64,000 nucleotides of DNA from Vibrio sp. LaRot3. GTDB lineage: Bacteria; Pseudomonadota; Gammaproteobacteria; Enterobacterales; Vibrionaceae. The translations under genes and the position numbers were made by a program. The stretch spans positions 1-64,000 of the forward strand of contig NZ_JAPPTI010000001.1 of assembly GCF_027587025.1 (NCBI RefSeq), in the 5' to 3' direction. Shown here one piece after another: positions 44,565 through 55,133 of this stretch. The notes below the pieces were generated by a model. It was not told the origin of the DNA and ran no database searches. It saw only the letters and a program-made list of their open reading frames with translations. Numbering within the stretch: the stretch's first letter is position 1; every line of letters begins with the position of its first letter.

Positions 44565-45812
44565 ATGTCAGAAGCTGATAACAAAAACATTTCAGAAACC
44601 TTGTTTGCCAAGCATAAACAGGCAAAGGAAACCTCTGATCTGACACGCTATATGCCAACCAACAAAGCCATTCTTGACGAGAAGCGCGAGCAATCGGGGC
44701 AGAAGTGGTACCGTAACTTGCATCGCTTACAGTGGACTTGGCAAGGGTTAGATCCTATTGAGATGGAAGAGACGTTAGCCAAAATTGCTAACTCAACTCA
44801 TTCCCGAACCCACGATCAATGGCTTGATACCGTGATGGGTTACCACAGTGGTAACTGGACGTACGAATGGACTAAGCTCGGTATGCGCCATCAAAAGCGA
44901 GCGACTGATAAACAAGGTGAAGAGGCGGCTGATGAACTGTTTAATGCTTCACTCTGCTACAGTATCGCAGGTTACCCACATCTAAAAAATGACAACTTAG
45001 CGATTCAAGCGCAAGTGCTTGCGTCTAAGGCGTATCAAGACGCGGCGAGTAAAACCAAGTACGTGATCAAAAAGATAGAAGTACCGTACAAAGGAAAGAA
45101 AATCATCGCGCATTTACACCTTGCCAGCACCGATAAACCTAAACCGGTCGTGATGGTAAGTGCTGGGTTAGATAGCTTGCAAAGTGATATGTGGCGATTA
45201 TTTAGAGATCATCTGGCCGACAAAGATATTGCGATGTTGACCATCGACATGCCTTCGATAGGGCATTCTAGCCATTGGTCGCTGACAGAAGATTCCTCTT
45301 GTTTACACCAAGCGGTACTCAATGAACTGCCGAATGTGCCTTGGGTCGATCATCATCGAGTGGGCCTAATCGGCTTTCGCTTTGGCGGCAATGCCTTAGT
45401 GCGCTTGTCCTTTATGGAACAAACCAAGATCAAAGCATGTGTTTCGATGGGGGCGCCGATTCACGATGTGTTGTCCTCGCCAGCTAAGCTTAAAAAGATG
45501 TCGAAGATGTACTTGGACGTGCTTGCAACACGTTTAGGTAAAGAGGTGGTTGATATTAATAGCCTTGCTGGGCAGATGATGGCTTGGTCTTTGAAAACAC
45601 AGGGTATTCTGTCGAGCAGAAAAACGAGAGTGCCTATTTTAGCGATGAGCTTGGAAGGAGATCCCGTTTCACCATTCAGCGACAATCAGCTCGTTGCATT
45701 ATTTAGTGATTACGGTAAAGCAAAGAAAATAAGTTCCAAGACAATTACACAAGGATATGAGCAATCCCTCGATTTAGCGATTAAATGGCTCGAAGAAGAG
45801 TTAATGAGATGA
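44565..45812 (+). CDS. frsA: Esterase FrsA
   Basis: Alpha/beta-hydrolase of 415 residues. In E. coli FrsA binds dephosphorylated IIA-Glc and influences the balance of fermentation and respiration; esterase activity has been reported. The hydrolase fold is seen around VVMVSAGLDSLQSDMW and the region VGLIGFRFGGNALVRL, where the elbow reads GFRFGG with phenylalanine-arginine instead of the usual serine. It is between gpt and crl, its conserved place. Confidence 0.94.
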   Translation: MSEADNKNISETLFAKHKQAKETSDLTRYMPTNKAILDEKREQSGQKWYRNLHRLQWTWQGLDPIEMEETLAKIANSTHSRTHDQWLDTVMGYHSGNWTYEWTKLGMRHQKRATDKQGEEAADELFNASLCYSIAGYPHLKNDNLAIQAQVLASKAYQDAASKTKYVIKKIEVPYKGKKIIAHLHLASTDKPKPVVMVSAGLDSLQSDMWRLFRDHLADKDIAMLTIDMPSIGHSSHWSLTEDSSCLHQAVLNELPNVPWVDHHRVGLIGFRFGGNALVRLSFMEQTKIKACVSMGAPIHDVLSSPAKLKKMSKMYLDVLATRLGKEVVDINSLAGQMMAWSLKTQGILSSRKTRVPILAMSLEGDPVSPFSDNQLVALFSDYGKAKKISSKTITQGYEQSLDLAIKWLEEELMR

Positions 45813-45899
45813 CATCTTTCTTAAATTAGTTAACAGTAATGTAAGGTTAACTTTTATAACCTTATGATAACTAAAATAGAAAAACTATGGAGAGTCTAC

Positions 45900-46289
45900 A
45901 TGTCAAAAGTGACGAAAATCCCGACTCATTTTCGCTTGATTACTAGCTTAAGAGCTATCGGCCCTTATCTACGGGAATCTCAGAGTAAAGATGGATTTTA
46001 TCTGTTCGACTGTTTAGGTGTGTGTGTTGATGACAAGAAGTCACCAGAAGAACGAGAGTTCTGGGGATGGTGGCTAGAGTTAGAATTAGTAGAACATCAG
46101 TTTGCTGCGCGATATCGGGTTGGTAAGTACGATAAGAGTGGTCAGTGGGTTGATGAGTCGATTCCTAAAGAGGCGATTGCCGAGGTGAATCGGATTCAAA
46201 TTGGTTTCCATGAAAAGCTGGTGGAAATGCTCAGCAAAGACTACGAAATGACAGTGTCTATGCACGACAAATCGGTCGAATTTGTCTAG
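45900..46289 (+). CDS. crl: Sigma factor-binding protein Crl
   Basis: A 129-residue protein that helps the stationary-phase sigma factor RpoS form holoenzyme. It begins MSKVTKIPTHFRLITSLRA and has the family core FYLFDCLGVCVDDKK and EFWGWWLELEL. I chose ATG 45900 (GGAGAG before it, E. coli length 133) over an upstream in-frame start at 45864. It follows frsA by 87 bases and has its own terminator. Confidence 0.95.
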   Translation: MSKVTKIPTHFRLITSLRAIGPYLRESQSKDGFYLFDCLGVCVDDKKSPEEREFWGWWLELELVEHQFAARYRVGKYDKSGQWVDESIPKEAIAEVNRIQIGFHEKLVEMLSKDYEMTVSMHDKSVEFV

Positions 46290-46318
46290 TTTCATCTATT
46301 TATCCTCATTGACTAGTA

Positions 46319-46342
46319 AAAAGGCGCTTTTTAGCGCCTTTT
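46319..46342 (+). terminator. Terminator of crl
   Basis: AAAAGGCGCT / AGCGCCTTTT with a TTTT loop. Confidence 0.9.
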
Positions 46343-46406
46343 CTACTTGTTAAATTCAGATTTGATTGTTAAAACATCAGCTCTTATTTTTTATTTTTAG
46401 TAGATC

Positions 46407-47546
46407 ATGACAACGAATCAACAAAGCGCAAAAGTAGCTCAACCTCAGACAGTGGTTGTGAAACTTGGTACCAGTGTGCTTACTGGCGGTACTTTACAGC
46501 TTAACCGTGCTCATATGGTTGAGTTGGTACGTCAGTGTGCAGAGCTCAAAAAACTTGGCCACTCAGTGGTTATCGTCTCGTCTGGCGCTATCGCCGCGGG
46601 TCGTGAGCATCTTGGTTACCCCGCACTGCCCAACTCTATGGCAAGCAAACAATTGCTCGCTGCAGTCGGGCAGAGCCAGTTGATTCAAACATGGGAATCT
46701 CTATTTGCTATTTATGGCATCAAAATCGGGCAGATGTTGCTAACGCGTGCTGACCTAGAAGATCGCGAACGTTTCCTAAATGCACGCGATACCATCAACG
46801 CTTTGGTAGAGAATGACATTATTCCTGTCGTGAACGAAAACGACGCAGTCGCGACCAACGAAATTAAAGTTGGCGATAATGACAATCTATCAGCACTAGT
46901 GGGTATTTTGTGTGGCGCTGACAAGTTGTTGTTGCTGACGGACCAAAAAGGTCTGTTTACGGCTGATCCGCGTAAAGATCCAAACGCTGAGCTGATCAAA
47001 GAAGTGAAGACCATTGATGACACCTTACGTAAAATTGCTGGTGGCAGTGGTACAACGTTGGGTACTGGCGGTATGGCAACTAAGTTGCAAGCGGCAGACA
47101 TCGCTCGCCGCGCGGGTATTGAAGTGATCATCGCTGCGGGTAGCGCGCCAAATGTTATTTTTGATTCTCTTGGTGAAGAGCCGCAAGGCACACGTTTTCT
47201 CTCTTGTGAAGGAGCGCTAGAAAACCGTAAGCGTTGGATTCTAGCTGGCCCTGCGGCATCAGGTGACATCGTGGTTGATGATGGCGCAGTAAACGCCGTG
47301 ATTGGTAAAGGCAGCAGCTTATTGGCCAAAGGTGTTGTTAAGGTAAGTGGTGAGTTTGCTCGCGGAGAAGTGGTGCGAATTACCAGCCAAACGGGTCAAC
47401 TGATTGCACGTGGTATTTCAGCTTACTCAAGCCAAGATATGACCAAAATTATTGGTAAACACAGCAAAGATATCATCTCTATATTAGGTTACGACTACGG
47501 TGCAGAAGTATTGCACCGCGATGATATGGTCGTAATTCAAGAATAA
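46407..47546 (+). CDS. proB: Glutamate 5-kinase
   Basis: First enzyme of proline synthesis: phosphorylates glutamate. The 379-residue protein has an amino-acid-kinase domain ([35 protein letters not shown]) and a C-terminal PUA domain (about 285-370). It forms an operon with proA, 24 bases downstream, as in enterics. Feedback inhibition by proline is known for the family. Confidence 0.98.
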   Translation: MTTNQQSAKVAQPQTVVVKLGTSVLTGGTLQLNRAHMVELVRQCAELKKLGHSVVIVSSGAIAAGREHLGYPALPNSMASKQLLAAVGQSQLIQTWESLFAIYGIKIGQMLLTRADLEDRERFLNARDTINALVENDIIPVVNENDAVATNEIKVGDNDNLSALVGILCGADKLLLLTDQKGLFTADPRKDPNAELIKEVKTIDDTLRKIAGGSGTTLGTGGMATKLQAADIARRAGIEVIIAAGSAPNVIFDSLGEEPQGTRFLSCEGALENRKRWILAGPAASGDIVVDDGAVNAVIGKGSSLLAKGVVKVSGEFARGEVVRITSQTGQLIARGISAYSSQDMTKIIGKHSKDIISILGYDYGAEVLHRDDMVVIQE

Positions 47547-47569
47547 GAACAAATTTAAAAGGAAGTGAC

Positions 47570-48820
47570 GTGGAATTAATCAACATGGGTAAAGCAGCAA
47601 AAGATGCTGCTTTCGCACTCGCAACGGCTTCAACTGCACAAAAGAACCAAGCTCTTGCCATTATTGCTGATGAGCTTGAAGCAAACGCTGATGCTATTTT
47701 AAAAGCCAATGCAAAAGACATCGAACTAGGGCGAGAAGCCGGTCTTACTGACGCTTTGCTCGATCGTTTACTACTTAACGAACAACGTCTAGCGGGCATC
47801 GCTAATGACGTGCGTAATGTGATCAGCTTGAATGATCCAGTCGGCAGTGAAATTGACAGCAAAGTGCTGGAAAACGGTATGTCACTGTCTCGTCGTCGCG
47901 TACCGCTTGGTGTGGTCGGTGTGATTTACGAAGCGCGCCCAAACGTGACGATTGATATTGCAGCGCTCTGTTTGAAAACGGGTAACGCAAGCATCCTGCG
48001 TGGCGGTAAAGAAACCTTCTTCTCAAACATGGAGCTAGTGAAGGTGATTCAATCTGCATTGGATAAAGCCGGTTTACCTGCAGCATCAGTGCAATACATT
48101 GAAAAGTCAGATCGCGAGCTAGTTTCTCAACTGCTTAAACTTGATGATTACGTGGATATGATTATTCCACGCGGTGGTGCAGGTCTACACAAAATGTGTA
48201 AAGAGAACAGCACCATTCCAGTGATCATTGGTGGCTTTGGTATTAGCCACATCTTCGTTGATGAAAGTGCAGATCTTGAAAAATCGCTCAACGTGGTTGA
48301 AAACTCAAAAGTGCAACGTCCATCGGCGTGTAACTCTTTGGATACCTTGTTAGTTCACGAGAAAATTGCAGCAGAGTTCTTACCAAAGCTAGCGGAACGC
48401 TTAAATGGTCAAGTTGCTTTAGTTGCAGAGCTAAAGGCGAAAGCGTTACTAGCTAATGCAGCAGAGCTGCGTGATGCGGGCGAAGGCGACTTTGATACGG
48501 AATGGCTAAGCTACACCTTAGGTGTCAAAGTTGTGGGCGATGTGGTTGAAGCGATTGACCACATGCGTGTGCACAATGCGAGTCACTCCGATGCCATCAT
48601 GACCAATAGCCTAGAAAACTCTGAGCGCTTTATTAACTCTGTAGGTTCAGCCGCAGTATACGTAAATGCGTCAACACGCTTTACTGATGGGGCGCAGTTC
48701 GGCCTAGGTGCGGAGGTTGCGGTATCGACGCAAAAACTCCACGCTCGTGGCCCTATGGGTTTGGAAGAGTTGACCAGCTATAAGTGGGTGGGTAAGGCGA
48801 ATTACCTAGCACGCGGATAG
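47570..48820 (+). CDS. proA: Gamma-glutamyl phosphate reductase
   Basis: Second enzyme of proline synthesis: NADPH-dependent reduction of glutamyl phosphate to the semialdehyde. The 416-residue protein is an aldehyde-dehydrogenase-fold enzyme; catalytic cysteine is in [11 protein letters not shown]. The start is GTG with AAGGA 6 bases before it, and MELINMG aligns with E. coli MLEQMG. It is coupled to proB. A terminator follows. Confidence 0.98.
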   Translation: MELINMGKAAKDAAFALATASTAQKNQALAIIADELEANADAILKANAKDIELGREAGLTDALLDRLLLNEQRLAGIANDVRNVISLNDPVGSEIDSKVLENGMSLSRRRVPLGVVGVIYEARPNVTIDIAALCLKTGNASILRGGKETFFSNMELVKVIQSALDKAGLPAASVQYIEKSDRELVSQLLKLDDYVDMIIPRGGAGLHKMCKENSTIPVIIGGFGISHIFVDESADLEKSLNVVENSKVQRPSACNSLDTLLVHEKIAAEFLPKLAERLNGQVALVAELKAKALLANAAELRDAGEGDFDTEWLSYTLGVKVVGDVVEAIDHMRVHNASHSDAIMTNSLENSERFINSVGSAAVYVNASTRFTDGAQFGLGAEVAVSTQKLHARGPMGLEELTSYKWVGKANYLARG

Positions 48821-48897
48821 AGTTCGGCTGTACCTGAAGTCACAGCGTTGTTGGCTAGTAACACCAACAATTTAGACGTTCGGGTGAAGTATCTAGT

Positions 48898-48923
48898 AAA
48901 AAGGGGCGAAGTCGCCCCTTTTT
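48898..48923 (+). terminator. Terminator of proBA
   Basis: AAAAAGGGGCGA / TCGCCCCTTTTT with a minimal loop, A and T flanks. Confidence 0.92.
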
Positions 48924-48977
48924 CTTTTCCTCAAGTTACTAATTCCGCTACACTACTGGCATTGATATGGAGGTGAT

Positions 48978-49427
48978 ATGCATTGTCCTTTTTGTTCCGA
49001 GAACGATACTAAAGTAATCGACTCTCGTTTAGTTGCTGACGGGCACCAAGTACGTCGTCGCAGACAGTGTCTAGCGTGTAGTGAACGTTTCACTACTTTT
49101 GAAACGGCAGAACTAGTGATGCCGCGAGTGATTAAATCTAACGGCAACCGCGAACCATTTAATGAAGATAAGATGGTCGGTGGCTTGCAGCGAGCGCTAG
49201 AAAAACGCCCAGTGGCGGCGGATTCAGTTGAGCTTGCAATCAGCATGATTAAATCGCAATTGCGCGCGACGGGTGAACGTGAAGTACCAAGCGAAATGAT
49301 TGGTAACTTGGTGATGGATCAACTCAAAGAACTCGATAAAGTGGCATATATCCGTTTTGCATCCGTATACCGTAGCTTTGAAGACATTCGCGAATTCGGT
49401 GAAGAGATCGCCAAGTTAGAAGATTAG
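48978..49427 (+). CDS. nrdR: Ribonucleotide reductase regulator NrdR
   Basis: A 149-residue repressor of ribonucleotide reductase genes. An N-terminal zinc ribbon ([10 protein letters not shown] ... CLACSERF) precedes an ATP-cone domain starting at [12 protein letters not shown] that senses ATP/dATP. A near-ideal ribosome binding site GGAGGTGAT overlaps close to the ATG. It leads the nrdR-ribD-ribE-rib operon, a conserved linkage. Confidence 0.98.
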   Translation: MHCPFCSENDTKVIDSRLVADGHQVRRRRQCLACSERFTTFETAELVMPRVIKSNGNREPFNEDKMVGGLQRALEKRPVAADSVELAISMIKSQLRATGEREVPSEMIGNLVMDQLKELDKVAYIRFASVYRSFEDIREFGEEIAKLED

Positions 49428-49437
49428 GTAGGAAACC

Positions 49438-50544
49438 ATGACACAGTTTAGCGCCCAAGATTATGCAATGATGTCACGAGCAATTCATCTCGCACGCCAA
49501 GGCAACTATACAACTGCCCCTAATCCTAAAGTAGGCTGTGTTATTACTCTCAATGATGAAATTGTTGGCGAAGGGTTCCACTATCGAGCTGGTGAGCCTC
49601 ATGCTGAAGTGCATGCATGGCGTATGGCTGGCGAGAAAGCCGTTGGCGCAACTGCCTATGTAACACTTGAGCCGTGTTCTCACTATGGCCGCACACCTCC
49701 ATGTGCTGAAGGACTCATTAAGGCCAAAGTCGGCAAGGTCATTTGTGCCATGACAGACCCTAACCCATTAGTGGCAGGGCGTGGTATCAAAATGCTGCAA
49801 GATGCCGGTATCGAGGTTCAAGTCGGCTTGCTAGAGCAAGACGCGATTGCGCTTAACCCTCCGTTTCTGACTCAAATGCAAACAGGCATGCCATTTGTTC
49901 AGTTAAAGATGGCTGCCAGCCTTGATGGTCAAACCGCATTGGCGAATGGCGAAAGCAAATGGATTACCTCTCCGCAGGCTCGTCAAGATGTACAAAACTA
50001 TCGCGCCCAAGCGTGTGCGATTCTTTCTACGAGCAAAACCGTTATTGATGATAATGCATCGCTTAACGTGCGTTGGGATGATTTACCGAAATCAACGCAA
50101 GCGAAATACCCTCAAGACCAACTACGCCAACCTACTAGAGTTATCCTAGATCGCCAATCTCGATTGAACCCAGATCTAAAGCTGTTTAGCTGCGAGGGCG
50201 ATATTATAACGGTTGGCCCACAAGGTGATGTTTCCACGCCGCTTGATGCCAACAATCAGATCGACTTACCCGCTACTTTTATGGCATTAGCTAAAGACCA
50301 TGGCATTAATCATTTGTGGGTTGAGGCTGGCGCTACCTTAGCGGCTAGCTTACTCCAACAACGTTTAGTGCATGAGATCGTGTTATACATCGCGCCTAAG
50401 CTAATGGGCAGTGATGGCCGAGGCTTATTTGGTCAGCTTGGATTAGAGAGCATGGCTGAGGTCATTGACCTAGAATTTAAACATGTCACCCAAGTAGGCC
50501 CCGACCTACGTTTAGTCGTGACACCAAAGTACAAAGATAAGTAA
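49438..50544 (+). CDS. ribD: Riboflavin biosynthesis deaminase/reductase RibD
   Basis: Bifunctional enzyme of 368 residues. The N-terminal deaminase (about 1-145) has the zinc motifs GEPHAEVHA and LEPCSHYGRTPPCAE; the C-terminal reductase (about 150-365) has KMAASLDGQTALANGESKWI. It catalyses two successive steps after GTP cyclohydrolase II. It starts 10 bases after nrdR and ends 2 bases before ribE. Confidence 0.98.
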   Translation: MTQFSAQDYAMMSRAIHLARQGNYTTAPNPKVGCVITLNDEIVGEGFHYRAGEPHAEVHAWRMAGEKAVGATAYVTLEPCSHYGRTPPCAEGLIKAKVGKVICAMTDPNPLVAGRGIKMLQDAGIEVQVGLLEQDAIALNPPFLTQMQTGMPFVQLKMAASLDGQTALANGESKWITSPQARQDVQNYRAQACAILSTSKTVIDDNASLNVRWDDLPKSTQAKYPQDQLRQPTRVILDRQSRLNPDLKLFSCEGDIITVGPQGDVSTPLDANNQIDLPATFMALAKDHGINHLWVEAGATLAASLLQQRLVHEIVLYIAPKLMGSDGRGLFGQLGLESMAEVIDLEFKHVTQVGPDLRLVVTPKYKDK

Positions 50545-50546
50545 TC

Positions 50547-51200
50547 ATGTTTACAGGAATTGTCGAAGCAGTAGGTACGCTTGCTGCCATTACACCAAAA
50601 GGCGAAGACATTAGCGTAACGGTGAACTGCGAGTCACTGGATATGGCCGATGTAAAGTTGGGTGATAGCATCGCGACCAATGGCGTGTGCTTAACGGTTA
50701 TAGAATTTAATCAGCACAGCTATACCGCGGATCTCTCTTTAGAGACATTAAACAAAACAGGCTTTGCTGACTATTCAGTTGGCGATAAAGTGAACTTAGA
50801 AAAAGCCATGCTACCGACTACTCGTTTTGGTGGTCATATTGTTTCTGGTCACGTAGATGGTGTTGGTGAAATTGTTGAGCGCAATATCGTGGGTCGTTCT
50901 ATTGAGTTTTGGGTTTCAATGCCGCAAGAGATCAGTAAATATGTGGCTGAGAAGGGTTCAATTACCGTCGATGGCATTAGCTTGACGGTTAATGACTTAC
51001 GTAAAAATGCGTTCAAACTGACGATCGTACCGCACACGAGCGCCGAAACCACGATCGACGATTTTCAGGTTGGTCGTAAAGTGAATCTAGAAGTTGATGT
51101 ATTAGCTCGATACATGGAGCGCCTACTGACGAGCCGTGAGGCTGCTGAGCCAGAATCACGCATTACGATGGAATTCTTACAACAAAATGGCTTCGCGTAA
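50547..51200 (+). CDS. ribE: Riboflavin synthase alpha subunit
   Basis: A 217-residue enzyme (called RibC in E. coli) that dismutates two lumazine molecules to riboflavin. Two similar halves are visible: MFTGIVEAVGTL with NGVCLTV, and HIVSGHVDGVGEI with VDGISLTV. It lies between ribD and the ribB-type gene in the operon. Confidence 0.98.
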   Translation: MFTGIVEAVGTLAAITPKGEDISVTVNCESLDMADVKLGDSIATNGVCLTVIEFNQHSYTADLSLETLNKTGFADYSVGDKVNLEKAMLPTTRFGGHIVSGHVDGVGEIVERNIVGRSIEFWVSMPQEISKYVAEKGSITVDGISLTVNDLRKNAFKLTIVPHTSAETTIDDFQVGRKVNLEVDVLARYMERLLTSREAAEPESRITMEFLQQNGFA

Positions 51201-51239
51201 GCGCAAGTTCATATAATCAGTCACAAATAGGAAGAAGAG

Positions 51240-52349
51240 ATGCCAATTAGTACGCCACAAGAAATTATTGAAGATATTCGCCTCGGTAAAATGGTCATCC
51301 TAATGGATGATGAAGACCGTGAAAATGAAGGCGATTTGATCATGGCTGCGGAGTGTGTGACTCCTGAAGCAATTAACTTTATGGCGACTTATGGCCGTGG
51401 CCTAATTTGTCTGACGATGACGAAAGAGCGTTGTGAGCGTTTAGGTTTACCCCCTATGGTGCAAGACAACAACGCACAGTACACCACCAACTTCACCGTA
51501 TCGATTGAAGCGGCGGAAGGGGTGACGACTGGTATTTCTGCGGCTGACCGTGCTCGCACCGTTCAAGCTGCGGTTGCTCAAGATGCAAAAGCTGCGGATC
51601 TGGTTCAGCCGGGTCATATCTTCCCGCTTGCCGCGCAAGAAGGTGGCGTACTAACACGTGCTGGTCACACTGAAGCAGGCTGTGACTTAGCTCGCCTAGC
51701 AGGGCTAGAACCAGCCTCTGTGATTGTTGAAATTCTTAATGATGATGGCACGATGGCGCGTCGTCCTGACCTAGAAGTGTTTGCTGAAAAACATGACATT
51801 AAGCTAGGCACAATCGCTGATTTGATTGAATACCGTAATAACACTGAAACCACCATTGAACGTGTGGCTGAGTGTAAGCTTCCGACTGAATTTGGTGAGT
51901 TCAACTTAGTGACTTACCGTGACACCATTGATAACCAAGTACATTACGCACTGTGTAAAGAAGCGTCATCAGACAAAGCGCCATTAGTTCGTGTACACCT
52001 ACAAGATACGTTTACTGATTTACTTCGTAGTGACCGTAACGCTGAGCGTAGCTGGACTCTAGATAAAGCCATGACGCGCATTGGTCAAGAAGGCGGTGTT
52101 CTAGTTATTCTGGGTAATGAAGAGTCGACGGATCTGCTTATTCACCGAGTGAAAATGTTTGAAGCGCAAGATAAAGGCCAAGCACCGACACTGGCGAAGA
52201 AACAAGGCACTTCTCGTCGTGTAGGCGTAGGTTCTCAGATCCTACAAGATTTGGGTGTGCATGATATGCGACTACTTTCTTCAGCGGATAAGAAATACCA
52301 TGCTCTGGGTGGTTTTGGCTTGAACGTGGTTGAATACGTTTGTGAGTAA
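51240..52349 (+). CDS. ribB: 3,4-dihydroxy-2-butanone-4-phosphate synthase with degenerate GTP-cyclohydrolase-like domain (RibBX type)
   Basis: A 369-residue two-domain protein. Residues 1-200 are an intact DHBP synthase: [26 protein letters not shown] and [16 protein letters not shown]. Residues 205-369 resemble GTP cyclohydrolase II but the three zinc cysteines are missing: after RVH (251-253) there is no cysteine up to residue 270. The second domain should therefore be inactive, as in proteins described as RibBX. A separate RibA must exist elsewhere. Databases often call such proteins RibBA. Confidence 0.93.
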   Translation: MPISTPQEIIEDIRLGKMVILMDDEDRENEGDLIMAAECVTPEAINFMATYGRGLICLTMTKERCERLGLPPMVQDNNAQYTTNFTVSIEAAEGVTTGISAADRARTVQAAVAQDAKAADLVQPGHIFPLAAQEGGVLTRAGHTEAGCDLARLAGLEPASVIVEILNDDGTMARRPDLEVFAEKHDIKLGTIADLIEYRNNTETTIERVAECKLPTEFGEFNLVTYRDTIDNQVHYALCKEASSDKAPLVRVHLQDTFTDLLRSDRNAERSWTLDKAMTRIGQEGGVLVILGNEESTDLLIHRVKMFEAQDKGQAPTLAKKQGTSRRVGVGSQILQDLGVHDMRLLSSADKKYHALGGFGLNVVEYVCE

Positions 52350-52512
52350 AGCTCACTACTGAAGTCGTTAGGTATATTGAGCGAGATGTCTTTGGTATCT
52401 CGCTTTTAATTTTTTAGCGCCAGATTTCTGCAAAATCCTATTAGATATTGCTCACAGTTTTATGCTAGAATCCGGCGATTCTCACTTGATGAACATAGTT
52501 AAAGGAAAGCTT

Positions 52513-52983
52513 ATGAAAGTGATCGAGGGTGGCTTCCCAGCGCCAAACGCAAAAATTGCTATCGTTATTTCTCGTTTCAACAGTTTTATTAACGAAAGTC
52601 TATTGTCTGGTGCAATCGATACTTTAAAGCGTCATGGACAAGTTAGCGAAGACAACATCACTGTTGTTCGTTGCCCTGGTGCAGTTGAATTACCATTGGT
52701 TGCTCAACGTGTTGCTAAAACAGGTAAATTTGACGCTATCGTTTCACTAGGTACAGTGATTCGTGGCGGAACTCCGCACTTTGACTATGTTTGTAGTGAA
52801 TGTAACAAAGGTCTTGCACAAGTATCTCTGGAATACAGCCTTCCAGTAGCATTCGGTGTATTGACGGTTGATACAATTGACCAAGCAATTGAGCGCGCAG
52901 GAACCAAGGCTGGTAATAAAGGTGCAGAGGCTGCACTAAGCGCACTTGAGATGATTAACGTTCTTTCAGAAATTGATTCCTAA
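52513..52983 (+). CDS. ribH: 6,7-dimethyl-8-ribityllumazine synthase
   Basis: A 156-residue enzyme (E. coli 156) that condenses the pyrimidine and the four-carbon unit to lumazine. From ATG 52513 it begins [17 protein letters not shown], with AAAGGA before it; an in-frame extension to 52462 lacks support. Signatures are [18 protein letters not shown] and [14 protein letters not shown]. Its stop overlaps the nusB ATG by one base. Confidence 0.98.
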   Translation: MKVIEGGFPAPNAKIAIVISRFNSFINESLLSGAIDTLKRHGQVSEDNITVVRCPGAVELPLVAQRVAKTGKFDAIVSLGTVIRGGTPHFDYVCSECNKGLAQVSLEYSLPVAFGVLTVDTIDQAIERAGTKAGNKGAEAALSALEMINVLSEIDS

Positions 52984-53450
52984 TGGGGGCCAGTGTGAAA
53001 CCAGCCGCACGTCGTAATGCACGTCGATTCGCTCTACAAGCGATCTACTCTTGGCAAATCACTAAAGAAAATGTTGCCACAATTGAAGAGCAGTTTTTAT
53101 CTGGTGGTAAGTATGATGAAGAAGAACATCATGCATCAGAGCCAGCTCTTTCTACACCAGACACAGACGTTGCATACTTCCGTGACCTACTAACAGGTGT
53201 TGTGCTAAGTCACACAGAGCTAGATAGCAAGATTCGTCCTTACACAGCTCGTCCAATGCAAGACTTGGATATGATGGAGCTAGCATTGCTTCGTCTAGCT
53301 ATGTACGAGATGACTCGTCGCGAAGATGTACCTTACAAAGTGGTTATCAATGAAGCTATCGAACTTGCAAAAGTATTCGCAGCGGAAGAGAGTCACAAGT
53401 TTGTGAACGGTGTGCTTGATAAAGCAGCGCCGCATGTACGTAAAAAATAA
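52983..53450 (+). CDS. nusB: Transcription antitermination factor NusB
   Basis: A 155-residue all-helical protein that with NusE binds boxA of rRNA leaders. It contains [19 protein letters not shown] at the start and the [15 protein letters not shown] helix. ATG 52983 overlaps ribH (TAATG); a GTG at 52995 with GGGGG before it would give exactly the E. coli N terminus and is a real alternative. A ribH-nusB link is widely conserved. Confidence 0.96.
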   Translation: MGASVKPAARRNARRFALQAIYSWQITKENVATIEEQFLSGGKYDEEEHHASEPALSTPDTDVAYFRDLLTGVVLSHTELDSKIRPYTARPMQDLDMMELALLRLAMYEMTRREDVPYKVVINEAIELAKVFAAEESHKFVNGVLDKAAPHVRKK

Positions 53451-53487
53451 TAAGCCGTAAGAATTAATTACGTGAATTATTTAAAAA

Positions 53488-53516
53488 AAGGCCAGCAAAT
53501 TGCTGGCCTTTTTTTT
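53488..53516 (+). terminator. Terminator after nusB
   Basis: AAGGCCAGCAA / TTGCTGGCCTT with a 1-base centre (functional loop about 5), followed by eight T residues. Confidence 0.93.
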
Positions 53517-53593
53517 AACATCTTAGCTAGTGTGGTCGCTGGTGTTCGCAATCGCTAGCAATCACCCCGATAAGTTATGGACAGAGATAGAAG

Positions 53594-54580
53594 ATGTCTG
53601 GTGAATTTAATTTAATCGATAAGTATTTGGTCAACCGCCAAAAGCCACGTAAAGACGTATTGCTTGCTGCGGGCGATGACTGCGCACTGGTTGAAGTGCC
53701 GCAGGGTGTCTCTGTTGCGATTAGTACGGATACTTTAGTCGCTGGCACGCACTTTTTATCTGAGGCTAATCCCGCTTGGGTAGCGCATAAAGCGTTGGCG
53801 TCCAATATTAGTGATTTGGCCGCGATGGGAGCGACCCCTGCGTGGGTCTCATTTGCTTTGACGATGCCAGATGTCGATGAAGCCTGGCTTAAGCCATTTT
53901 GCGATAGCTTTTTTGAGCTAGCGGATTACTACGGTATTCAATTGATTGGCGGTGATACCACCAAAGGTCCATTAAGTTTAACCTTAACCGTTCAAGGTTT
54001 GGTTGACCCGAGTAAAGCGCTGCGTCGTGATGGTGCGAGCATCGGCGATTGGATTTATGTCACTGGTAATTTGGGTGACAGTAAAGCAGGACTGGATGTC
54101 ATTTTAGATGAGGAATTGCGCGCTAAGCCATTTGCTCAAGAGTTAGAAAAGCGTCATTATCTGTCTAACCCGCGCGTGCTTGTTGGCCAAGCATTACTCG
54201 GTTTAGCAAGCTCTGCTATCGATATTTCTGATGGTGTCATTTCAGACCTGAAACATATCTTAAAGCGTTCCAAGGTTGGAGCGAGTCTGAATTTAGATGC
54301 TTTGCCGATCTCAAATGAACTGGTCAAGTTTGTAGAAGATGAGCAAATCGCTCTACAATACGCGCTCTCTAGTGGAGAGGAGTTCGAACTGTGCTTCACT
54401 GTTCCTGAGCAAAATAAAGGCTCTTTGGAAAGCGCATTAGCGCACTGTGGTTGCAAGGTCACCTGTATTGGTCAAATTCGTCCGCTAGGAAACGCTCAGC
54501 CATCTGAATCGGTGGAATTGTTACACCATGGTCGCCCTGTCACTTGGCAGTTAAGTGGCTATGATCATTTTAAAGCCTAA
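53594..54580 (+). CDS. thiL: Thiamine-monophosphate kinase
   Basis: Makes thiamine diphosphate from the monophosphate with ATP. The 328-residue protein has GDDCALVEVPQG near residue 27, DLAAMGATPAW and IGGDTTKGPL, which bind metal and nucleotide, and AIDISDGVISDL. It is 143 bases past nusB behind a terminator, and pgpA follows 11 bases later. The nusB-thiL-pgpA order is as in E. coli. Confidence 0.97.
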   Translation: MSGEFNLIDKYLVNRQKPRKDVLLAAGDDCALVEVPQGVSVAISTDTLVAGTHFLSEANPAWVAHKALASNISDLAAMGATPAWVSFALTMPDVDEAWLKPFCDSFFELADYYGIQLIGGDTTKGPLSLTLTVQGLVDPSKALRRDGASIGDWIYVTGNLGDSKAGLDVILDEELRAKPFAQELEKRHYLSNPRVLVGQALLGLASSAIDISDGVISDLKHILKRSKVGASLNLDALPISNELVKFVEDEQIALQYALSSGEEFELCFTVPEQNKGSLESALAHCGCKVTCIGQIRPLGNAQPSESVELLHHGRPVTWQLSGYDHFKA

Positions 54581-54591
54581 AAGAAGTTGTT

Positions 54592-55095
54592 ATGGCCAAT
54601 CCTTTATCTCTCATTTCTTTAAAAAATCCGTGGCACTTACTGGCGACAGGTTTTGGTAGTGGTTTGTCTCCGGTTGTTCCGGGAACCATGGGCACACTTG
54701 CTGCAATACCGCTATATTTGCTGTTGGCACAGTTACCGCTGAGCCTTTATTTAGTCGCAGTTATCATCTCTTGTATCGTAGGTATTAAAATTTGTCAGGT
54801 GACGTCAGACGATATGGGCGTGCACGATCATGGCTCCATCGTTTGGGATGAGTTCGCTGGTTTTTGGATCACGATGGCGGTTGTGCCTATGTTCCAATTG
54901 TCTGTGACAGACTGGAAGTGGCTACTGACTGGTTTTGTGTTGTTTCGCTTTTTCGATATGGTCAAACCATGGCCAATTGGTTGGTTAGATAAACGAGTAC
55001 ATGGCGGATTGGGCATTATGGTCGACGATATTGTCGCCGGTGTCATGGCGGGTGTAAGCCTCTATTTCGTAGGTAAGTATGCAGGTTGGCTCTAA
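54592..55095 (+). CDS. pgpA: Phosphatidylglycerophosphatase A
   Basis: Inner-membrane phosphatase of 167 residues that makes phosphatidylglycerol. Signatures are ATGFGSGLSPVVPGTMGTL and HGSIVWDEFAGFW, with several hydrophobic helices and FRFFDMVKPWPIGWLD. It forms a pair with thiL, 11 bases upstream. Confidence 0.97.
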   Translation: MANPLSLISLKNPWHLLATGFGSGLSPVVPGTMGTLAAIPLYLLLAQLPLSLYLVAVIISCIVGIKICQVTSDDMGVHDHGSIVWDEFAGFWITMAVVPMFQLSVTDWKWLLTGFVLFRFFDMVKPWPIGWLDKRVHGGLGIMVDDIVAGVMAGVSLYFVGKYAGWL

Positions 55096-55133
55096 TACCA
55101 AATAGATAAATCAAAGACTGATAAGGAAAAACA

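Noticed and set aside
47823-48086. Antisense ORFs inside proA, proB, nqr and other genes
   Set aside because: They follow the codon pattern of the opposite-strand gene and have no ribosome binding sites or recognisable domains.
51201-51239. FMN riboswitch before the ribB-type gene
   Set aside because: The spacer is only 39 bases, far too short for the conserved element.
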